A stretch of DNA of 64,000 bases from Allobosea sp. CRIB-10 (GCF_900112185.1 NZ_FOKP01000006.1:1-64000), one strand, 5' to 3'. Shown: positions 33,213-41,943, counted from the first letter of the stretch. Numbers and translations: made by a program. Notes: generated by a model from the letters alone, not told the origin.

Positions 33213-33932
33213 ATGACCGCTACTGCGCTCACCCCCGAGAATCGCGAGAAGCTGAAGCGCGTCTCGACCGCGACCCTGACCACGGCGCTGTTCAAGCGCG
33301 GCCTGCGCAACCAGTTCATCCAGGATGTGCGCCCGCTCTCGGCCAACGCGCCGCGTATGGTCGGCGAGGCCTTCACCTTGCGCTATATCCCGGCGCGCGA
33401 GGATCTCGACCATCTCAGCGTGTTCGAGGGCACCCAGCATCCGCAGCGCGTCGCGGTCGAGACCTGTCCGCCCGGCCATGTCATGGTGATTGACAGCCGC
33501 AAGGATGCGCGCGCGGCGTCCGCCGGCGGCATCCTGGTGACGCGCCTGATGCAGCGCGGCGCCGCCGGCATCGTCACGGATGGCGGCTTCCGCGACAGTC
33601 CCGAGATAGCGGCGCTGGGTTTTGCCGCCTATCACAGCCGGCCGAGCGCGCCGACCAATCTGATCCGCCACCACGCGCTCGACATCAACGCGCCGATCGG
33701 CTGCGGCGACGTGCCGGTCTATCCCGGCGACATCGTCGTTGGCGATGGCGAGGGCGTCTGCGTGATTCCGGCCCATCTCGCCAACGAGGTCGCGGCCGAA
33801 GCCTATGAGCAGACCGCCTATGAGGATTTCGTGGAGATGAGGGTGCGGGAAGGGCGCGGCATCTTCGGCCTCTACCCGGCCAATGCCGAGACCAAGGCCG
33901 ACTTCGCCAAATGGCGACCGGACTGGAAGTGA
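33213..33932 (+). CDS. RraA-like / HMG aldolase-like family protein
   Basis: A 239-residue member of the RraA superfamily, which includes RNase E activity inhibitors and 4-hydroxy-4-methyl-2-oxoglutarate/4-carboxy-4-hydroxy-2-oxoadipate aldolases. The conserved aldolase-type residues are present in IVTDGGFRDSPEIAALG (the G-x-R-D motif; Arg binds pyruvate and Asp binds Mg2+), with GDVPVYPGDIVVGDGEGVCVIP following. The N-terminus, LKRVSTATLTTALFKRGLRN, is typical of the longer metabolic subgroup rather than E. coli RraA, which is about 160 residues. With a dehydratase, a DapA-type enzyme and a Bug receptor in the locus, a catabolic role is more likely than RNase control. It follows the Bug gene by 104 bp. 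Confidence 0.85.
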   Translation: MTATALTPENREKLKRVSTATLTTALFKRGLRNQFIQDVRPLSANAPRMVGEAFTLRYIPAREDLDHLSVFEGTQHPQRVAVETCPPGHVMVIDSRKDARAASAGGILVTRLMQRGAAGIVTDGGFRDSPEIAALGFAAYHSRPSAPTNLIRHHALDINAPIGCGDVPVYPGDIVVGDGEGVCVIPAHLANEVAAEAYEQTAYEDFVEMRVREGRGIFGLYPANAETKADFAKWRPDWK

Positions 33933-33950
33933 CAGGAGCTGCTGGCTGCT

Positions 33951-34985
33951 TCAGGTCGCCAACAGCTCGCGTACCATCGGGATGACCTCGCGGCCATAGA
34001 GCTCGATGCAGCGCAGCAGCTTGTCCTGCGTCAACGGGCCGGCGCTGATCTTGAGCTGGAAGCGTTGGAGGCCGAGCGCCTTGACCGTCGCGACGATCTT
34101 GCGCGCGACGGTTTGCGGCGAGCCGAGATAGAGCGCGCCGCCCGAAACCTCCCGCTCGAACTCCTCGCGTGATAGCGGACCCCAGCCGCGCTCGGCGCCG
34201 ATTCGGTCGCGCATCTCCTTGTAAGCCGGGAAGAATTCCTCGGCTGCCTGCGCATCGCTCGCCGCGACATAGCCCGGCGAATGCACGCCGATCGGCCGCT
34301 CGGCATGGCCGAGCCGTCCCATAGCGTCGCGGTAAAGCTGGACATAGGGCGCAAAGCGCTGGGCCGGGCCGCCGATGATGGCGAGCATCAATGGCAGGTC
34401 GTAGCGCGCGGCTCGCACCACCGATTCCGGGCTGCCGCCGACACCGATCCAGGTCGTCAGCTCCCCCTTCTCGATCGGCGGGAAGACTTGCTGGTCGCGA
34501 AGCGGCGGGCGAAGGCTGCCTTCCCAGGTCACGCTCTTCTTGCGGATCAGCTCGACGAAGAGGTCGAGCTTCTCCTCGAACAGCACCTCGTATTGTCTGA
34601 GGTCGAAACCGAAGAGCGGGAAGGATTCGGTGAAGGAGCCGCGGCCGAGGATGACTTCGGCACGGCCATTCGAGAGCGCATCGACCGTCGAGAAGCGCTG
34701 GAAGACGCGGATCGGATCGTCCGAGCTCAGCACGGTGACGGCAGAGCCGAGGCGGATGCGGCTGGTGCGGGTGGCGATGCCGGCAAGCACGGTCTCGGGC
34801 GAGGAGACCGCGAAGTCGCCGCGGTGATGCTCGCCGATGCCGAAGAAGTCGATGCCGATCTCGTCGGCAAGCACCGCCTGTTCGACGAGGTCGCGGATCA
34901 CCTGCGCATGTGAGAGCAGGGCCCCGTCCGGGCCGGCGGTGACGTCGCCGAAGGTGTCGAGGCCGAGTTCGAGAGAAGCAGGCAT
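33951..34985 (-). CDS. LLM class flavin-dependent oxidoreductase
   Basis: A 344-residue luciferase-like monooxygenase-fold protein, FMN- or F420-type. Motifs in order: LELGLDTFGDV at the start, DEIGIDFFGIGEHHRGDFAVSSP (the conserved EHH), RIRLGSAVTVLSSDDPIRVFQRFSTVDALSNGRAEVILGRG (the core signature of group 1 LLM proteins), and WIGVGGSPESVVRAA. The C-terminus has LYLGSPQTVARKIVATVKAL. ATG 34985 is used; the open frame runs to 35060 but the added part is unconserved. It is monocistronic and convergent with the RraA-like gene. The substrate is unknown; LLM family names alone do not identify it. Confidence 0.9.
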   Translation of the reverse strand: MPASLELGLDTFGDVTAGPDGALLSHAQVIRDLVEQAVLADEIGIDFFGIGEHHRGDFAVSSPETVLAGIATRTSRIRLGSAVTVLSSDDPIRVFQRFSTVDALSNGRAEVILGRGSFTESFPLFGFDLRQYEVLFEEKLDLFVELIRKKSVTWEGSLRPPLRDQQVFPPIEKGELTTWIGVGGSPESVVRAARYDLPLMLAIIGGPAQRFAPYVQLYRDAMGRLGHAERPIGVHSPGYVAASDAQAAEEFFPAYKEMRDRIGAERGWGPLSREEFEREVSGGALYLGSPQTVARKIVATVKALGLQRFQLKISAGPLTQDKLLRCIELYGREVIPMVRELLAT

Positions 34986-35160
34986 GCGAGTTCCAGGCTG
35001 GTACGGCACGCCGCACGGCCGGCGTCCGCGCCATCTGGCGCTGGGATCGGCGCGGTTCAAGATGCGCCGGTGCCGAAAGGTCTATGCGAATTCGCCGAAA
35101 TCAGTACCATGAGGAACAATAATATCTGCCATGCCCCCATTTGGGTGTGGCGGAGGGGAC
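34986..35160. other. Intergenic region upstream of small-ORF locus
   Basis: No gene in these 175 bp. The strand between two divergent units is AT-richer around 35080-35145 than its neighbours (for example AGGAACAATAATATCTGCC), as expected for promoters. GGAGGGG directly before 35161 is a strong ribosome-binding sequence for a short ORF. Confidence 0.45.
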
Positions 35161-35217
35161 ATGATTGCTGTTGCCTCGGCCGGCCTCGCGGAGGACTTGA
35201 GTCGAGCGTGGCCATAA
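35161..35217 (+). CDS. Putative 18-residue leader peptide
   Basis: A very short ORF, ATG to TAA, with an excellent ribosome site (GGAGGGGAC immediately upstream). The encoded peptide is 18 residues: MIAVASAGLAEDLSRAWP. It ends 13 bp before the start of the next small ORF, whose ribosome site begins just after the stop codon. Such an arrangement could be a leader for translational coupling. It shows no codon-run suggestive of amino-acid attenuation. There is no homology argument, so it remains a prediction based only on signals. Confidence 0.35.
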   Translation: MIAVASAGLAEDLSRAWP

Positions 35218-35230
35218 GGGGGAGATGTTC

Positions 35231-35428
35231 ATGGGCGGCGAAGCTGCGGCCGAGAGCGATCGTTCGATCGTCGGCAACCCGATGCTGCTGCCGTTCTTCG
35301 ATCTCTCCTTTGAAGAGATCGAGCTGCTGTGCCGGATCACGGCGGAACAGCGCGAGAGCTCCACGGAGGCCGTCGACGGCGCATGGTTCGCGACTTTCAT
35401 GGACGCACGGAAGGAGCCGGCCCGATAG
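35231..35428 (+). CDS. Small hypothetical protein
   Basis: A 65-residue acidic protein of unknown function. The ATG at 35231 has GGGGGAG six bases upstream, which decides it over an ATG at 35225 that would touch the Shine-Dalgarno sequence. The central part FFDLSFEEIELLCRITAEQR looks like an amphipathic helix pair, with no signal peptide, cysteine pair or membrane segment. It lies in a small-ORF cluster upstream of an oxygen-responsive regulator region, transcribed toward it. A second overlapping frame downstream encodes a hydrophobic helix (35383-35508). Confidence 0.5.
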   Translation: MGGEAAAESDRSIVGNPMLLPFFDLSFEEIELLCRITAEQRESSTEAVDGAWFATFMDARKEPAR

Positions 35429-35508
35429 GCGAGGCGCTTCTTGTCGCGCTCGGCATGGTCGCCCTCGCGGCGGCTGCATGGTGGGCGACCAATCGATGGC
35501 GGCTCTGA
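35383..35508 (+). CDS. Possible small single-pass membrane peptide
   Basis: A 41-residue ORF overlapping the preceding small protein by 46 bp in another frame. Residues 16-34 form a clean hydrophobic helix, IGEALLVALGMVALAAAAW, followed by the basic end TNRWRL, which is the pattern of a membrane miniprotein with cytosolic positive residues. No ribosome site precedes ATG 35383, so either translation couples to the upstream ORF or the two frames form one product after a frameshift. This is a low-confidence call. Confidence 0.3.
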   Translation: MVRDFHGRTEGAGPIGEALLVALGMVALAAAAWWATNRWRL

Positions 35509-35524
35509 CGCGGCCGCCCGCAGA

Positions 35525-35989
35525 TCATGCCGCCGGCTCGAGCCGGGCGCGGCCGAGGACCATCACGCGATCGATCTGGAAGCCGCAGCGCTGCAGGGCG
35601 TCGTGATCCTGCGGCCAGGCGGCCGAGCGCTCCAGCGAGATCGCGATGCGCGGCAGGTCGAGCTGCGCGGCGAGTTGATTGGCGAAGCGCAGCAATGCCT
35701 CGACGAGGCAGGTTCCCGGCAGCCGCATCATCGCGATCTCGGAGATCTCCAGTGTCGTGCCGCCTGTGATCCTGCGCGCGATGCGAAAGCCGAACAGGGC
35801 ATGCGGCATGCCGCGCGCGTCACGCAGGGCGAAGACGCCGGATGGCTGCGCCCCGTCCTGCGAATGGTCACGCACAAAGGCGGCCCAGCCATCCGGCGTG
35901 AGCTCTGGATGCAGCAGGGTGACGAGCCCGTAGACCGTGTCGGCGCTATCAGGCAGGATGCGCGCGACTTCGAAGATGTCATCGCCCAT
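35525..35989 (-). CDS. Hypothetical GNAT-like protein
   Basis: A 154-residue protein divergent from the FNR-type regulator. The pattern EISEIAMMRLPGTCLVEALLRFANQLAAQLDLPRIAISLE resembles the central strand, pyrophosphate-loop helix and following strand of GNAT acyltransferases, and DALQRCGFQIDRVMVLGRARLE resembles the C-terminal strands, but the canonical QxxGxG/A loop is not evident. ATG 35989 is taken; a GTG directly before it (35992) is also possible. A perfect FNR box lies about 60 bp upstream, between it and the regulator, so its expression is probably oxygen-controlled. Fold assignment is tentative and the function is unknown. Confidence 0.6.
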   Translation of the reverse strand: MGDDIFEVARILPDSADTVYGLVTLLHPELTPDGWAAFVRDHSQDGAQPSGVFALRDARGMPHALFGFRIARRITGGTTLEISEIAMMRLPGTCLVEALLRFANQLAAQLDLPRIAISLERSAAWPQDHDALQRCGFQIDRVMVLGRARLEPAA

Positions 35990-36049
35990 CACGTGCGGCT
36001 CTCCCGAGTTTCCAGGCAGCAACCTCGTTGCGCAGGGCCTGTTGCCGCA

Positions 36050-36063
36050 TTGATCTGGATCAA
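36050..36063. promoter_or_regulatory. FNR box
   Basis: TTGATCTGGATCAA matches the FNR/FixK consensus TTGAT-N4-ATCAA exactly. It lies between the leftward GNAT-like gene (start 35989) and the rightward FNR-family gene (GTG 36147), allowing autoregulation and co-control. Confidence 0.85.
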
Positions 36064-36146
36064 ATCCGAAGCCCTGCGGCGGCGCGCGCGCTTTGTCGGC
36101 TTTCGCGCATGCGGTAAGCTCCGCGCATGAGCAGGAAGGTGCGATC

Positions 36147-36866
36147 GTGAACTGTCAGCCCTCGGCGTGCAGCGCCGCCGCCCATGGCGAGAGCGGATGC
36201 CGCACCTGCATGGTCCGTCTCGTCAGCGTCTGCGCCTCCCTGACCGACGACGAGCTCGCCTTGCTGGAGCAACTGGCGATGCCGACGCATTTTGCCTCCG
36301 GTGACACGCTGTTCACGCAAGGCTCCGAGGCGCATTGCGTCTACAACGTCACTGCCGGTGTCGTGCGTCTCTACAAGCTCCTGTCCGACGGGCGCCGCCA
36401 GGTCGTCGGCTTCGCGCTGCCGGGCGATTTCCTCGGGCTCGCCATGCGCGACGCCTATGGTTTCTCGGCCGATGCGATCGGCGACGTCGCGGTCTGCGCC
36501 TTCTCGCGCGCGGCCTATACGGCGCTGGTGGACGCCAAGCCGCATCTGCTCAAGCGCCTGCACGAGTTCGCGACGCATGAGCTGACGCTCGCCCATGAAC
36601 AGATGATGCTGCTTGGCCGCCGCACCGCCGAGGAGAAGCTGATCTGCTTCCTGCTCGGCATGCAGCAGCGCTGGGCCAGGCTCGGCAAGCCCTCGGTGAC
36701 GGTACAGCTGCCGATGACGCGGCAGGACATCGCCGATTTCCTCGGCCTGACGATCGAGACGGTCAGCCGCACCTTCACCCGCCTCGCCAAGGACAAGACG
36801 ATCCTGATCGTGCCCGGCGGCGTACGCGTGATGAACCCCGAACGGATGCACGCGGTCGCGGCTTGA
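36147..36866 (+). CDS. fnrN: Crp/Fnr family oxygen sensor, FnrN/FixK-like
   Basis: A 239-residue Crp/Fnr regulator starting at GTG 36147 (AAGG seven bases upstream). It has the FNR cysteine set: GCRTCMVRLVSVC gives C18, C21 and C29, and DVAVCAF gives C117 at the position of E. coli FNR C122, so it should bind an oxygen-labile [4Fe-4S] cluster. The cyclic-nucleotide-type beta roll spans about 35-130, the dimer helix follows, and the HTH reads TRQDIADFLGLTIETVSRTF with the E-x-x-S-R specificity residues for TTGAT half-sites. It sits next to its own FNR box and upstream of the cbb3 operon, which carries another box. Thus it is the probable low-oxygen activator of that operon. Confidence 0.93.
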   Translation: MNCQPSACSAAAHGESGCRTCMVRLVSVCASLTDDELALLEQLAMPTHFASGDTLFTQGSEAHCVYNVTAGVVRLYKLLSDGRRQVVGFALPGDFLGLAMRDAYGFSADAIGDVAVCAFSRAAYTALVDAKPHLLKRLHEFATHELTLAHEQMMLLGRRTAEEKLICFLLGMQQRWARLGKPSVTVQLPMTRQDIADFLGLTIETVSRTFTRLAKDKTILIVPGGVRVMNPERMHAVAA

Positions 36867-36904
36867 GCTGCGCCGCCCGGCCGCAGTCCGTCCCGTTCCT
36901 GCCC

Positions 36905-36918
36905 TTGACCTGGATCAA
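36905..36918. promoter_or_regulatory. FNR box upstream of ccoN
   Basis: TTGACCTGGATCAA deviates from the TTGAT-N4-ATCAA consensus at one base and shares the same CTGG centre as the box at 36050-36063. It lies 76 bp before the ccoN start codon, a distance compatible with class II activation of the cbb3 operon. Confidence 0.8.
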
Positions 36919-36994
36919 AGCCTCCCGTCGGACCGGCCGCTAAGCCTCCTGCTGAGGGCGCATCCCAGCGCCTGCTACGAAGCAGGAGTCAGCG

Positions 36995-38662
36995 GTGACG
37001 GCGACGACGAGCCCTGTCCGGGCAATGACGGTCGGCGAGATGATCGGGATGCTGATCGCGGGAGCCTGCGTGCTGCCGCTGATCCTGATCGGCGCGCTGA
37101 CCGAGAACTCCGGCTACGCCTTCCACGCCCTGCTCGGCGCGGCTGCGGCTGTGGCCAGCATCATCGTGATCGGCAATCGCTGCTTCGACGGCTCTCCGGC
37201 GGCTCCGCCGCAGGAGATCGATGGCAAGCCCAACTACAATATGGGGCCGGTCAAGTTCGCGACCGTCGCGGCGATGGTCTGGGGCATCGCCGGCTTCGCC
37301 GTCGGGCTGATCATCGCGCTGCAGCTCGCCTTCCCCGGGCTGAATTTCGACCTGCCCTGGACCAATTTCGGCCGGCTGCGTCCGCTGCACACCTCGGCGG
37401 TGATCTTCGCCTTCGGCGGCAACGTCCTGATCGGCACCTCGTTCTATGTCGTGCAGCGCACCTGCCGGGCGCGGCTCGCCGGCGATCTCTCGCCCTGGTT
37501 CGTGGTGCTCGGCTACAACCTGTTCATCGTCATCGCCGGCACCGGCTACCTGCTCGGCATCACCCAGAGCAAGGAATACGCCGAGCCGGAATGGTACGCC
37601 GATCTCTGGCTGACCTTCGTCTGGGTCGCTTATCTCCTGGTCTTCCTGGCCACGCTCAGGAAGCGCAAGGAGCCGCACATCTATGTGGCGAACTGGTTCT
37701 ATCTCGGCTTCATCGTGACCATCGCGGTCCTGCACATCGGCAACAATGTCGCCGTGCCGGTATCGATCCTGTCGCCTAAGTCATACGGCCTGTGGTCGGG
37801 CGTGCAGGATGCGATGTTCCAGTGGTGGTACGGCCACAACGCGGTCGGCTTCTTCCTGACCGCCGGCTTCCTCGCGATCATGTACTATTTCGTGCCCAAG
37901 CGGGCCGAGCGGCCGATCTACAGCTACCGGCTCTCGATCATCCACTTCTGGGCCCTGATCTTCATCTACATCTGGGCCGGCCCGCACCATCTCCACTACA
38001 CCGCGCTGCCCGACTGGGCGCAGACGCTCGGCATGACCTTCTCGATCATGCTGTGGATGCCCTCCTGGGGCGGCATGATCAACGGCATCATGACGCTGTC
38101 GGGGGCCTGGGACCGCCTGCGCACCGATCCCGTGCTGCGGATGATGGTCGTCTCGCTCGCCTTCTACGGCATGTCGACCTTCGAGGGGCCGCTGATGTCG
38201 ATCAAGGCGGTGAACGGGCTCTCGCACTATACCGACTGGACCATCGGCCACGTCCATTCCGGTGCGCTCGGCTGGGTCGCCTACATCTCCTTCGGTGCGA
38301 TCTACTGCCTCGTGCCCTGGCTGTGGAACCGCAAGGGGCTCTACTCGCTCACGCTGGTGAGCTGGCATTTCTGGGTCTCGACGCTCGGCATCGTCTTCTA
38401 CATCACGGCGATGTGGGTCTCGGGCATCCTGCAGGGCCTGATGTGGCGGGCCTACACCTCGCTCGGCTTCCTCGAATACTCGTTCATCGAGACCGTCGCG
38501 GCGATGCACCCGTTCTACGTGATCCGGGCGCTTGGCGGCGCGCTCTTCCTGCTCGGCGCGCTGATCATGGCCTTCAATCTTTGGATGACCGTGCGCTCGG
38601 AGGCCGCCTCCGAGATGCCGGAAGCCCCGGCGCTGCCGTCCGGCCAGTTCGCTACCGCCTGA
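36995..38662 (+). CDS. ccoN: Cytochrome cbb3 oxidase subunit I
   Basis: A 555-residue catalytic subunit of cbb3-type cytochrome c oxidase, in the inner membrane, reducing O2 to water and pumping protons at low oxygen. About 12-14 membrane helices are evident. Heme and CuB ligand regions are in [43 protein letters not shown] (with the active-site His and Tyr), [17 protein letters not shown] (two CuB histidines) and [17 protein letters not shown] (heme ligand pair). A GTG start at 36995 is chosen because AGGAG lies upstream; an ATG at 37025 is the alternative. It heads ccoNOQPGHIS with an FNR box upstream. Confidence 0.97.
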   Translation: MTATTSPVRAMTVGEMIGMLIAGACVLPLILIGALTENSGYAFHALLGAAAAVASIIVIGNRCFDGSPAAPPQEIDGKPNYNMGPVKFATVAAMVWGIAGFAVGLIIALQLAFPGLNFDLPWTNFGRLRPLHTSAVIFAFGGNVLIGTSFYVVQRTCRARLAGDLSPWFVVLGYNLFIVIAGTGYLLGITQSKEYAEPEWYADLWLTFVWVAYLLVFLATLRKRKEPHIYVANWFYLGFIVTIAVLHIGNNVAVPVSILSPKSYGLWSGVQDAMFQWWYGHNAVGFFLTAGFLAIMYYFVPKRAERPIYSYRLSIIHFWALIFIYIWAGPHHLHYTALPDWAQTLGMTFSIMLWMPSWGGMINGIMTLSGAWDRLRTDPVLRMMVVSLAFYGMSTFEGPLMSIKAVNGLSHYTDWTIGHVHSGALGWVAYISFGAIYCLVPWLWNRKGLYSLTLVSWHFWVSTLGIVFYITAMWVSGILQGLMWRAYTSLGFLEYSFIETVAAMHPFYVIRALGGALFLLGALIMAFNLWMTVRSEAASEMPEAPALPSGQFATA

Positions 38663-38670
38663 GGACCGTC

Positions 38671-39435
38671 ATGACGAGCATCGAACACAAGGCTCCGCGG
38701 CGTTCGCTCTGGGCCAAGCACAAGATCTTCGAGACCAATTCGATCATCCTGGTCATCGGCGTCCTGCTGGTGATCTCCATCGGCGGCCTGGTCGAGATCG
38801 CGCCGCTCTTCTACCTCCGGAACACGATCGAGACGGTGCAGGGCATGCGGCCCTATACGCCGCTCGAGCTCGCCGGCCGCGGCATCTATGTGCGCGAGGG
38901 CTGCTACAACTGCCACAGCCAGATGATCCGGCCGCTGCGCGACGAGGTCGAGCGCTACGGGCATTATTCGCTCGCGGCCGAGAGCATGTACGACAAGCCG
39001 TTCCAATGGGGCTCGAAGCGGACCGGGCCGGATCTCGCCCGCGTCGGCGGCAAGTACTCCGACGAATGGCAGCGGGCGCATCTGGCCGAGCCGCGCGCGA
39101 TCGTGCCGCAGTCGATCATGCCGGGCTATCCCTTCCTGGAGAAGACCGAGCTGGCGTTCGGCGACATCGCCGACGAATTGCGCGCCAACCGCGCCGGCGG
39201 CGTGCCCTATAGCGACGAGATGATCGCGCAGGCGCAGGCCGATCTGAAGGCGCAGGCGACGCCGGATCACCCCGGCCAGGCCGATCTTGAGAAGCGCTAT
39301 GCCAAGGCGCAGTCGCGCGATTTCGACGGCAATCCGCAGCGCATCACCGAAGCCGACGCCCTGATCGCCTATCTGCAGGCGCTCGGCACGATGGTCGACT
39401 TCAAGCTCTACGACGACAAAGCCAACATCCGCTGA
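38671..39435 (+). CDS. ccoO: Cytochrome cbb3 oxidase subunit II (monoheme cytochrome c)
   Basis: A 254-residue monoheme cytochrome c subunit. One N-terminal membrane anchor (about residues 24-44, [17 protein letters not shown]) is followed by a periplasmic heme domain with the CYNCH site at C78-H82 and the distal methionine region around [11 protein letters not shown]. The overall length is near the usual 240-250. The ATG at 38671 lies 8 bp after the ccoN stop; a longer open frame beginning within ccoN is an overlap artefact and is not used. It relays electrons from CcoP to the CcoN heme b. Confidence 0.96.
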   Translation: MTSIEHKAPRRSLWAKHKIFETNSIILVIGVLLVISIGGLVEIAPLFYLRNTIETVQGMRPYTPLELAGRGIYVREGCYNCHSQMIRPLRDEVERYGHYSLAAESMYDKPFQWGSKRTGPDLARVGGKYSDEWQRAHLAEPRAIVPQSIMPGYPFLEKTELAFGDIADELRANRAGGVPYSDEMIAQAQADLKAQATPDHPGQADLEKRYAKAQSRDFDGNPQRITEADALIAYLQALGTMVDFKLYDDKANIR

Positions 39436-39443
39436 GCCAACCT

Positions 39444-39599
39444 ATGCAAACCACCTATCACTGGCTCGCCGGCTTCGCCCAATCCGCCGGGCTCCTCTAC
39501 TTCGTCGCCGTCTTCCTCGGGGTCTGTGTCTACGCCTTCTGGCCGAAGAACCGCGCCCGTTTCGAAGAAGCCGCGCTCAACCCGCTGCGCGAGGACTGA
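39444..39599 (+). CDS. ccoQ: Cytochrome cbb3 oxidase subunit CcoQ
   Basis: A 51-residue single-helix membrane protein in the exact position of CcoQ/FixQ between ccoO and ccoP. The sequence has a short polar start, a hydrophobic helix AGLLYFVAVFLGVCVYAFW, and a charged tail NRARFEEAALNPLRED typical of CcoQ. It starts 8 bp after ccoO and ends 3 bp before ccoP. CcoQ stabilises the CcoNO-CcoP complex. The gene is short enough to be missed by automated callers. Confidence 0.93.
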   Translation: MQTTYHWLAGFAQSAGLLYFVAVFLGVCVYAFWPKNRARFEEAALNPLRED

Positions 39600-39602
39600 C
39601 CG

Positions 39603-40487
39603 ATGGACCAGAAGCACGACGATCCCAATGTCGATGCCGCCACCGGCTACAGCACGACCGGGCATGAATGGGATGGCATCCGCGAGCTGAACACGCCGCT
39701 GCCGCGCTGGTGGCTCGGCATCTTCTACGCCACCATCGTCTGGTCCATCGGCTACTGGATCGTCTATCCGGCCTGGCCGCTGCTGACCGACGCGACCAAA
39801 GGCGTGATCGGCTACGCCAGTCGCACCGACATCAGCGCGGACATGGCCAGGCTCAAGGCGCAGCGTGCGGCGCAGGCCGCCGGCATGGCCGACGCCACGC
39901 CTGCGCAGATCAAGGCCGATCCGACCCTGTTCCAGATCGCGATGGCGCAGGGCAAGGCCGCCTTCGGCGACAATTGCGCGGCGTGCCATGGCGTCGGCGG
40001 CGCCGGAGCCAAGGGCTATCCCAATCTCAACGACGACGACTGGCTCTGGGGCGGCTCGCCCGCAGCGATCCAGCAGACGATCCGCCATGGCATTCGCGTT
40101 GCCGGCGACAACGACACCCGCGTCAGCCAGATGCCGGCCTTCGGGCGCGATGGCGTGCTGAAGCGCGAGGAGATCGCAGCCGTCGCCAGCCATGTCCGCG
40201 AGCTCGCTGGCTTGCCGACCGAGCCGAAGGCGGATCTGCCGCTCGGGCGCAAGGTCTTCGCCGACAACTGCGCCGCCTGCCATGGCGCTGCGGGCAAGGG
40301 CAATCAGGAGCTGGGTGCGCCCAACCTCACCGACGCGATCAGCCTCTATGGCATGGACATGGCCTCGCTGACCGAGACCATCGCCAACAGCCGAAACGGG
40401 GTGATGCCGGCCTGGGCCGGACGTCTCGACGAGACCACGATCAAGGCGCTGACCGTCTACGTCCACTCCCTCGGGGGAGGGCAGTAG
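39603..40487 (+). CDS. ccoP: Cytochrome cbb3 oxidase subunit III (diheme cytochrome c)
   Basis: A 294-residue diheme cytochrome c. The N-terminal part has the typical GIRELNTPLPRWWLGIFYATIVW membrane-anchor sequence. Two heme c sites are CAACH at C125-H129 and CAACH at C223-H227, each in a cytochrome c domain with its own distal methionine region (VSQMPAF; NGVMPAWAGRL). It accepts electrons from the periplasmic cytochrome c pool and hands them to CcoO. It is 3 bp from ccoQ and 1 bp before ccoG. Confidence 0.97.
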   Translation: MDQKHDDPNVDAATGYSTTGHEWDGIRELNTPLPRWWLGIFYATIVWSIGYWIVYPAWPLLTDATKGVIGYASRTDISADMARLKAQRAAQAAGMADATPAQIKADPTLFQIAMAQGKAAFGDNCAACHGVGGAGAKGYPNLNDDDWLWGGSPAAIQQTIRHGIRVAGDNDTRVSQMPAFGRDGVLKREEIAAVASHVRELAGLPTEPKADLPLGRKVFADNCAACHGAAGKGNQELGAPNLTDAISLYGMDMASLTETIANSRNGVMPAWAGRLDETTIKALTVYVHSLGGGQ

Positions 40488-40488
40488 C

Positions 40489-41943
40489 GTGAGCACCGCC
40501 GAGACCGACCAGGACGACATCCCGCTCTTCGCGGCGTCGCGGAAGGTCTATCCGCAAAGCGTGTCGGGGCCGTTCCGGCGCGCGAAGTGGCTGATCCTCC
40601 TCCTGTGCCTGGGCATCTACTACCTCCTGCCCTTCCTGCGCTGGGATCGCGGCCCCTATCTGCCCGATCAGGCGGTGCTGGCCGACATCGCCAACAACCG
40701 CTTCTACTTCTTCTTCATCGAGATCTGGCCGCAGGAGGTCTACTACTTCACCGGCCTATTGATCCTGGCTGCCTTCGTCCTCTTCCTGATGAATGCGGTC
40801 GCCGGCCGGGTCTGGTGCGGCTACCTCTGCCCGCAGACGGTGTGGACCGATCTCTTCCTTGCGGTCGAGCGCTTCTTCGAGGGCGACCGGCGCGAGCGCA
40901 TGCGCCGCGACGCCGAGCCCTGGAGCTTCGACACGCTCTGGCGCAAGACCGCCAAGCATGCGGTCTGGCTGATCATCGCCTGGTGGACCGGCGGCGCCTG
41001 GGTGCTCTACTTCGCCGATGCGCCGACCCTGGTGCGCGAGCTTGCGACCTTCACCGCCCCGCTCTCGGCCTATGTCTGGATCGCGATCCTGACCTTCACC
41101 ACTTACACGCTCGCCGGGATCATGCGCGAGCAGGTCTGCAAGTATATGTGCCCGTGGCCGCGCATCCAGGCGGCCCTGACCGACGACGAAGCGCTCAACG
41201 TCACCTATCGCTATGATCGCGGCGAGCCGCGGGTCTCGGTGAAACAGGCAGCGAAGCTCAAGGCGCAGGGCGCGCCGGCGGGCGACTGTATCGACTGCTT
41301 CCAATGCGTCGCGGTCTGCCCGACCGGGATCGACATTCGCGACGGCGCCCAGGTCGATTGCATCCAGTGCGGCCTGTGCATCGACGCCTGCGATACGGTG
41401 ATGACCAAGATCGGCCGACCGACGCGGCTGATCGCCTATGACACGGACGGCAATGTCCAGCGCCGGCTCGCCGGGCATTCTACGATCTACCGGCCGGTGC
41501 GCCTGCGCACACTCGTCTATGCGGCGCTGATCGCCGTCGTCGGCGGCGCCATGCTCTGGCAGCTCGCGACCCGCAGCACCGCCGGCATCTCCGTACTGCA
41601 CGAGCGCTCCCCGCTGTTCGTCACCCTGAGCGACGGGTCGATCCGCAACGCCTATGCGGTGCGCCTGCTCAACAAGCGTCCGGAGCATCGGCCCTTCGCC
41701 CTGACCGTCTCCGGCCTGCCCGGCATCAGGATCGAGGCGATCGGAGCCCCGCCGAGTGCCGATCTTCGGCCAGTCGTCACCGTCGATCCCGATTCCTCGC
41801 GCGAGGTGCGCGTGCTCGTCACCGTCCCGGTCGGCGTGCCGCTCGTGGCCTCGCAGGTGATCACCATCACCGCTTCCGATCTCTTTGCCGGCGAGACGGT
41901 GCGAGCCGACGACCATTTCATGGCGCCGGAGACCCATCGATGA
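40489..41943 (+). CDS. ccoG: Cytochrome cbb3 assembly iron-sulphur protein CcoG/FixG
   Basis: A 484-residue membrane ferredoxin-like assembly protein (CcoG/FixG/RdxA) that reduces copper for delivery to CcoN. About five membrane helices lie in the N-terminal half, with the conserved GRVWCGYLCPQTVWTD and VCKYMCPWPRIQ motifs. Two 4Fe-4S cysteine clusters follow near residues 267-305 (CIDCFQCVAVCP and CIQCGLCIDACD). The C-terminal 150 residues form the periplasmic Ig-like IG_FixG domain. The start is GTG 40489, one base after the ccoP stop. Its stop overlaps the next gene's ATG by four bases. Confidence 0.96.
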   Translation: MSTAETDQDDIPLFAASRKVYPQSVSGPFRRAKWLILLLCLGIYYLLPFLRWDRGPYLPDQAVLADIANNRFYFFFIEIWPQEVYYFTGLLILAAFVLFLMNAVAGRVWCGYLCPQTVWTDLFLAVERFFEGDRRERMRRDAEPWSFDTLWRKTAKHAVWLIIAWWTGGAWVLYFADAPTLVRELATFTAPLSAYVWIAILTFTTYTLAGIMREQVCKYMCPWPRIQAALTDDEALNVTYRYDRGEPRVSVKQAAKLKAQGAPAGDCIDCFQCVAVCPTGIDIRDGAQVDCIQCGLCIDACDTVMTKIGRPTRLIAYDTDGNVQRRLAGHSTIYRPVRLRTLVYAALIAVVGGAMLWQLATRSTAGISVLHERSPLFVTLSDGSIRNAYAVRLLNKRPEHRPFALTVSGLPGIRIEAIGAPPSADLRPVVTVDPDSSREVRVLVTVPVGVPLVASQVITITASDLFAGETVRADDHFMAPETHR

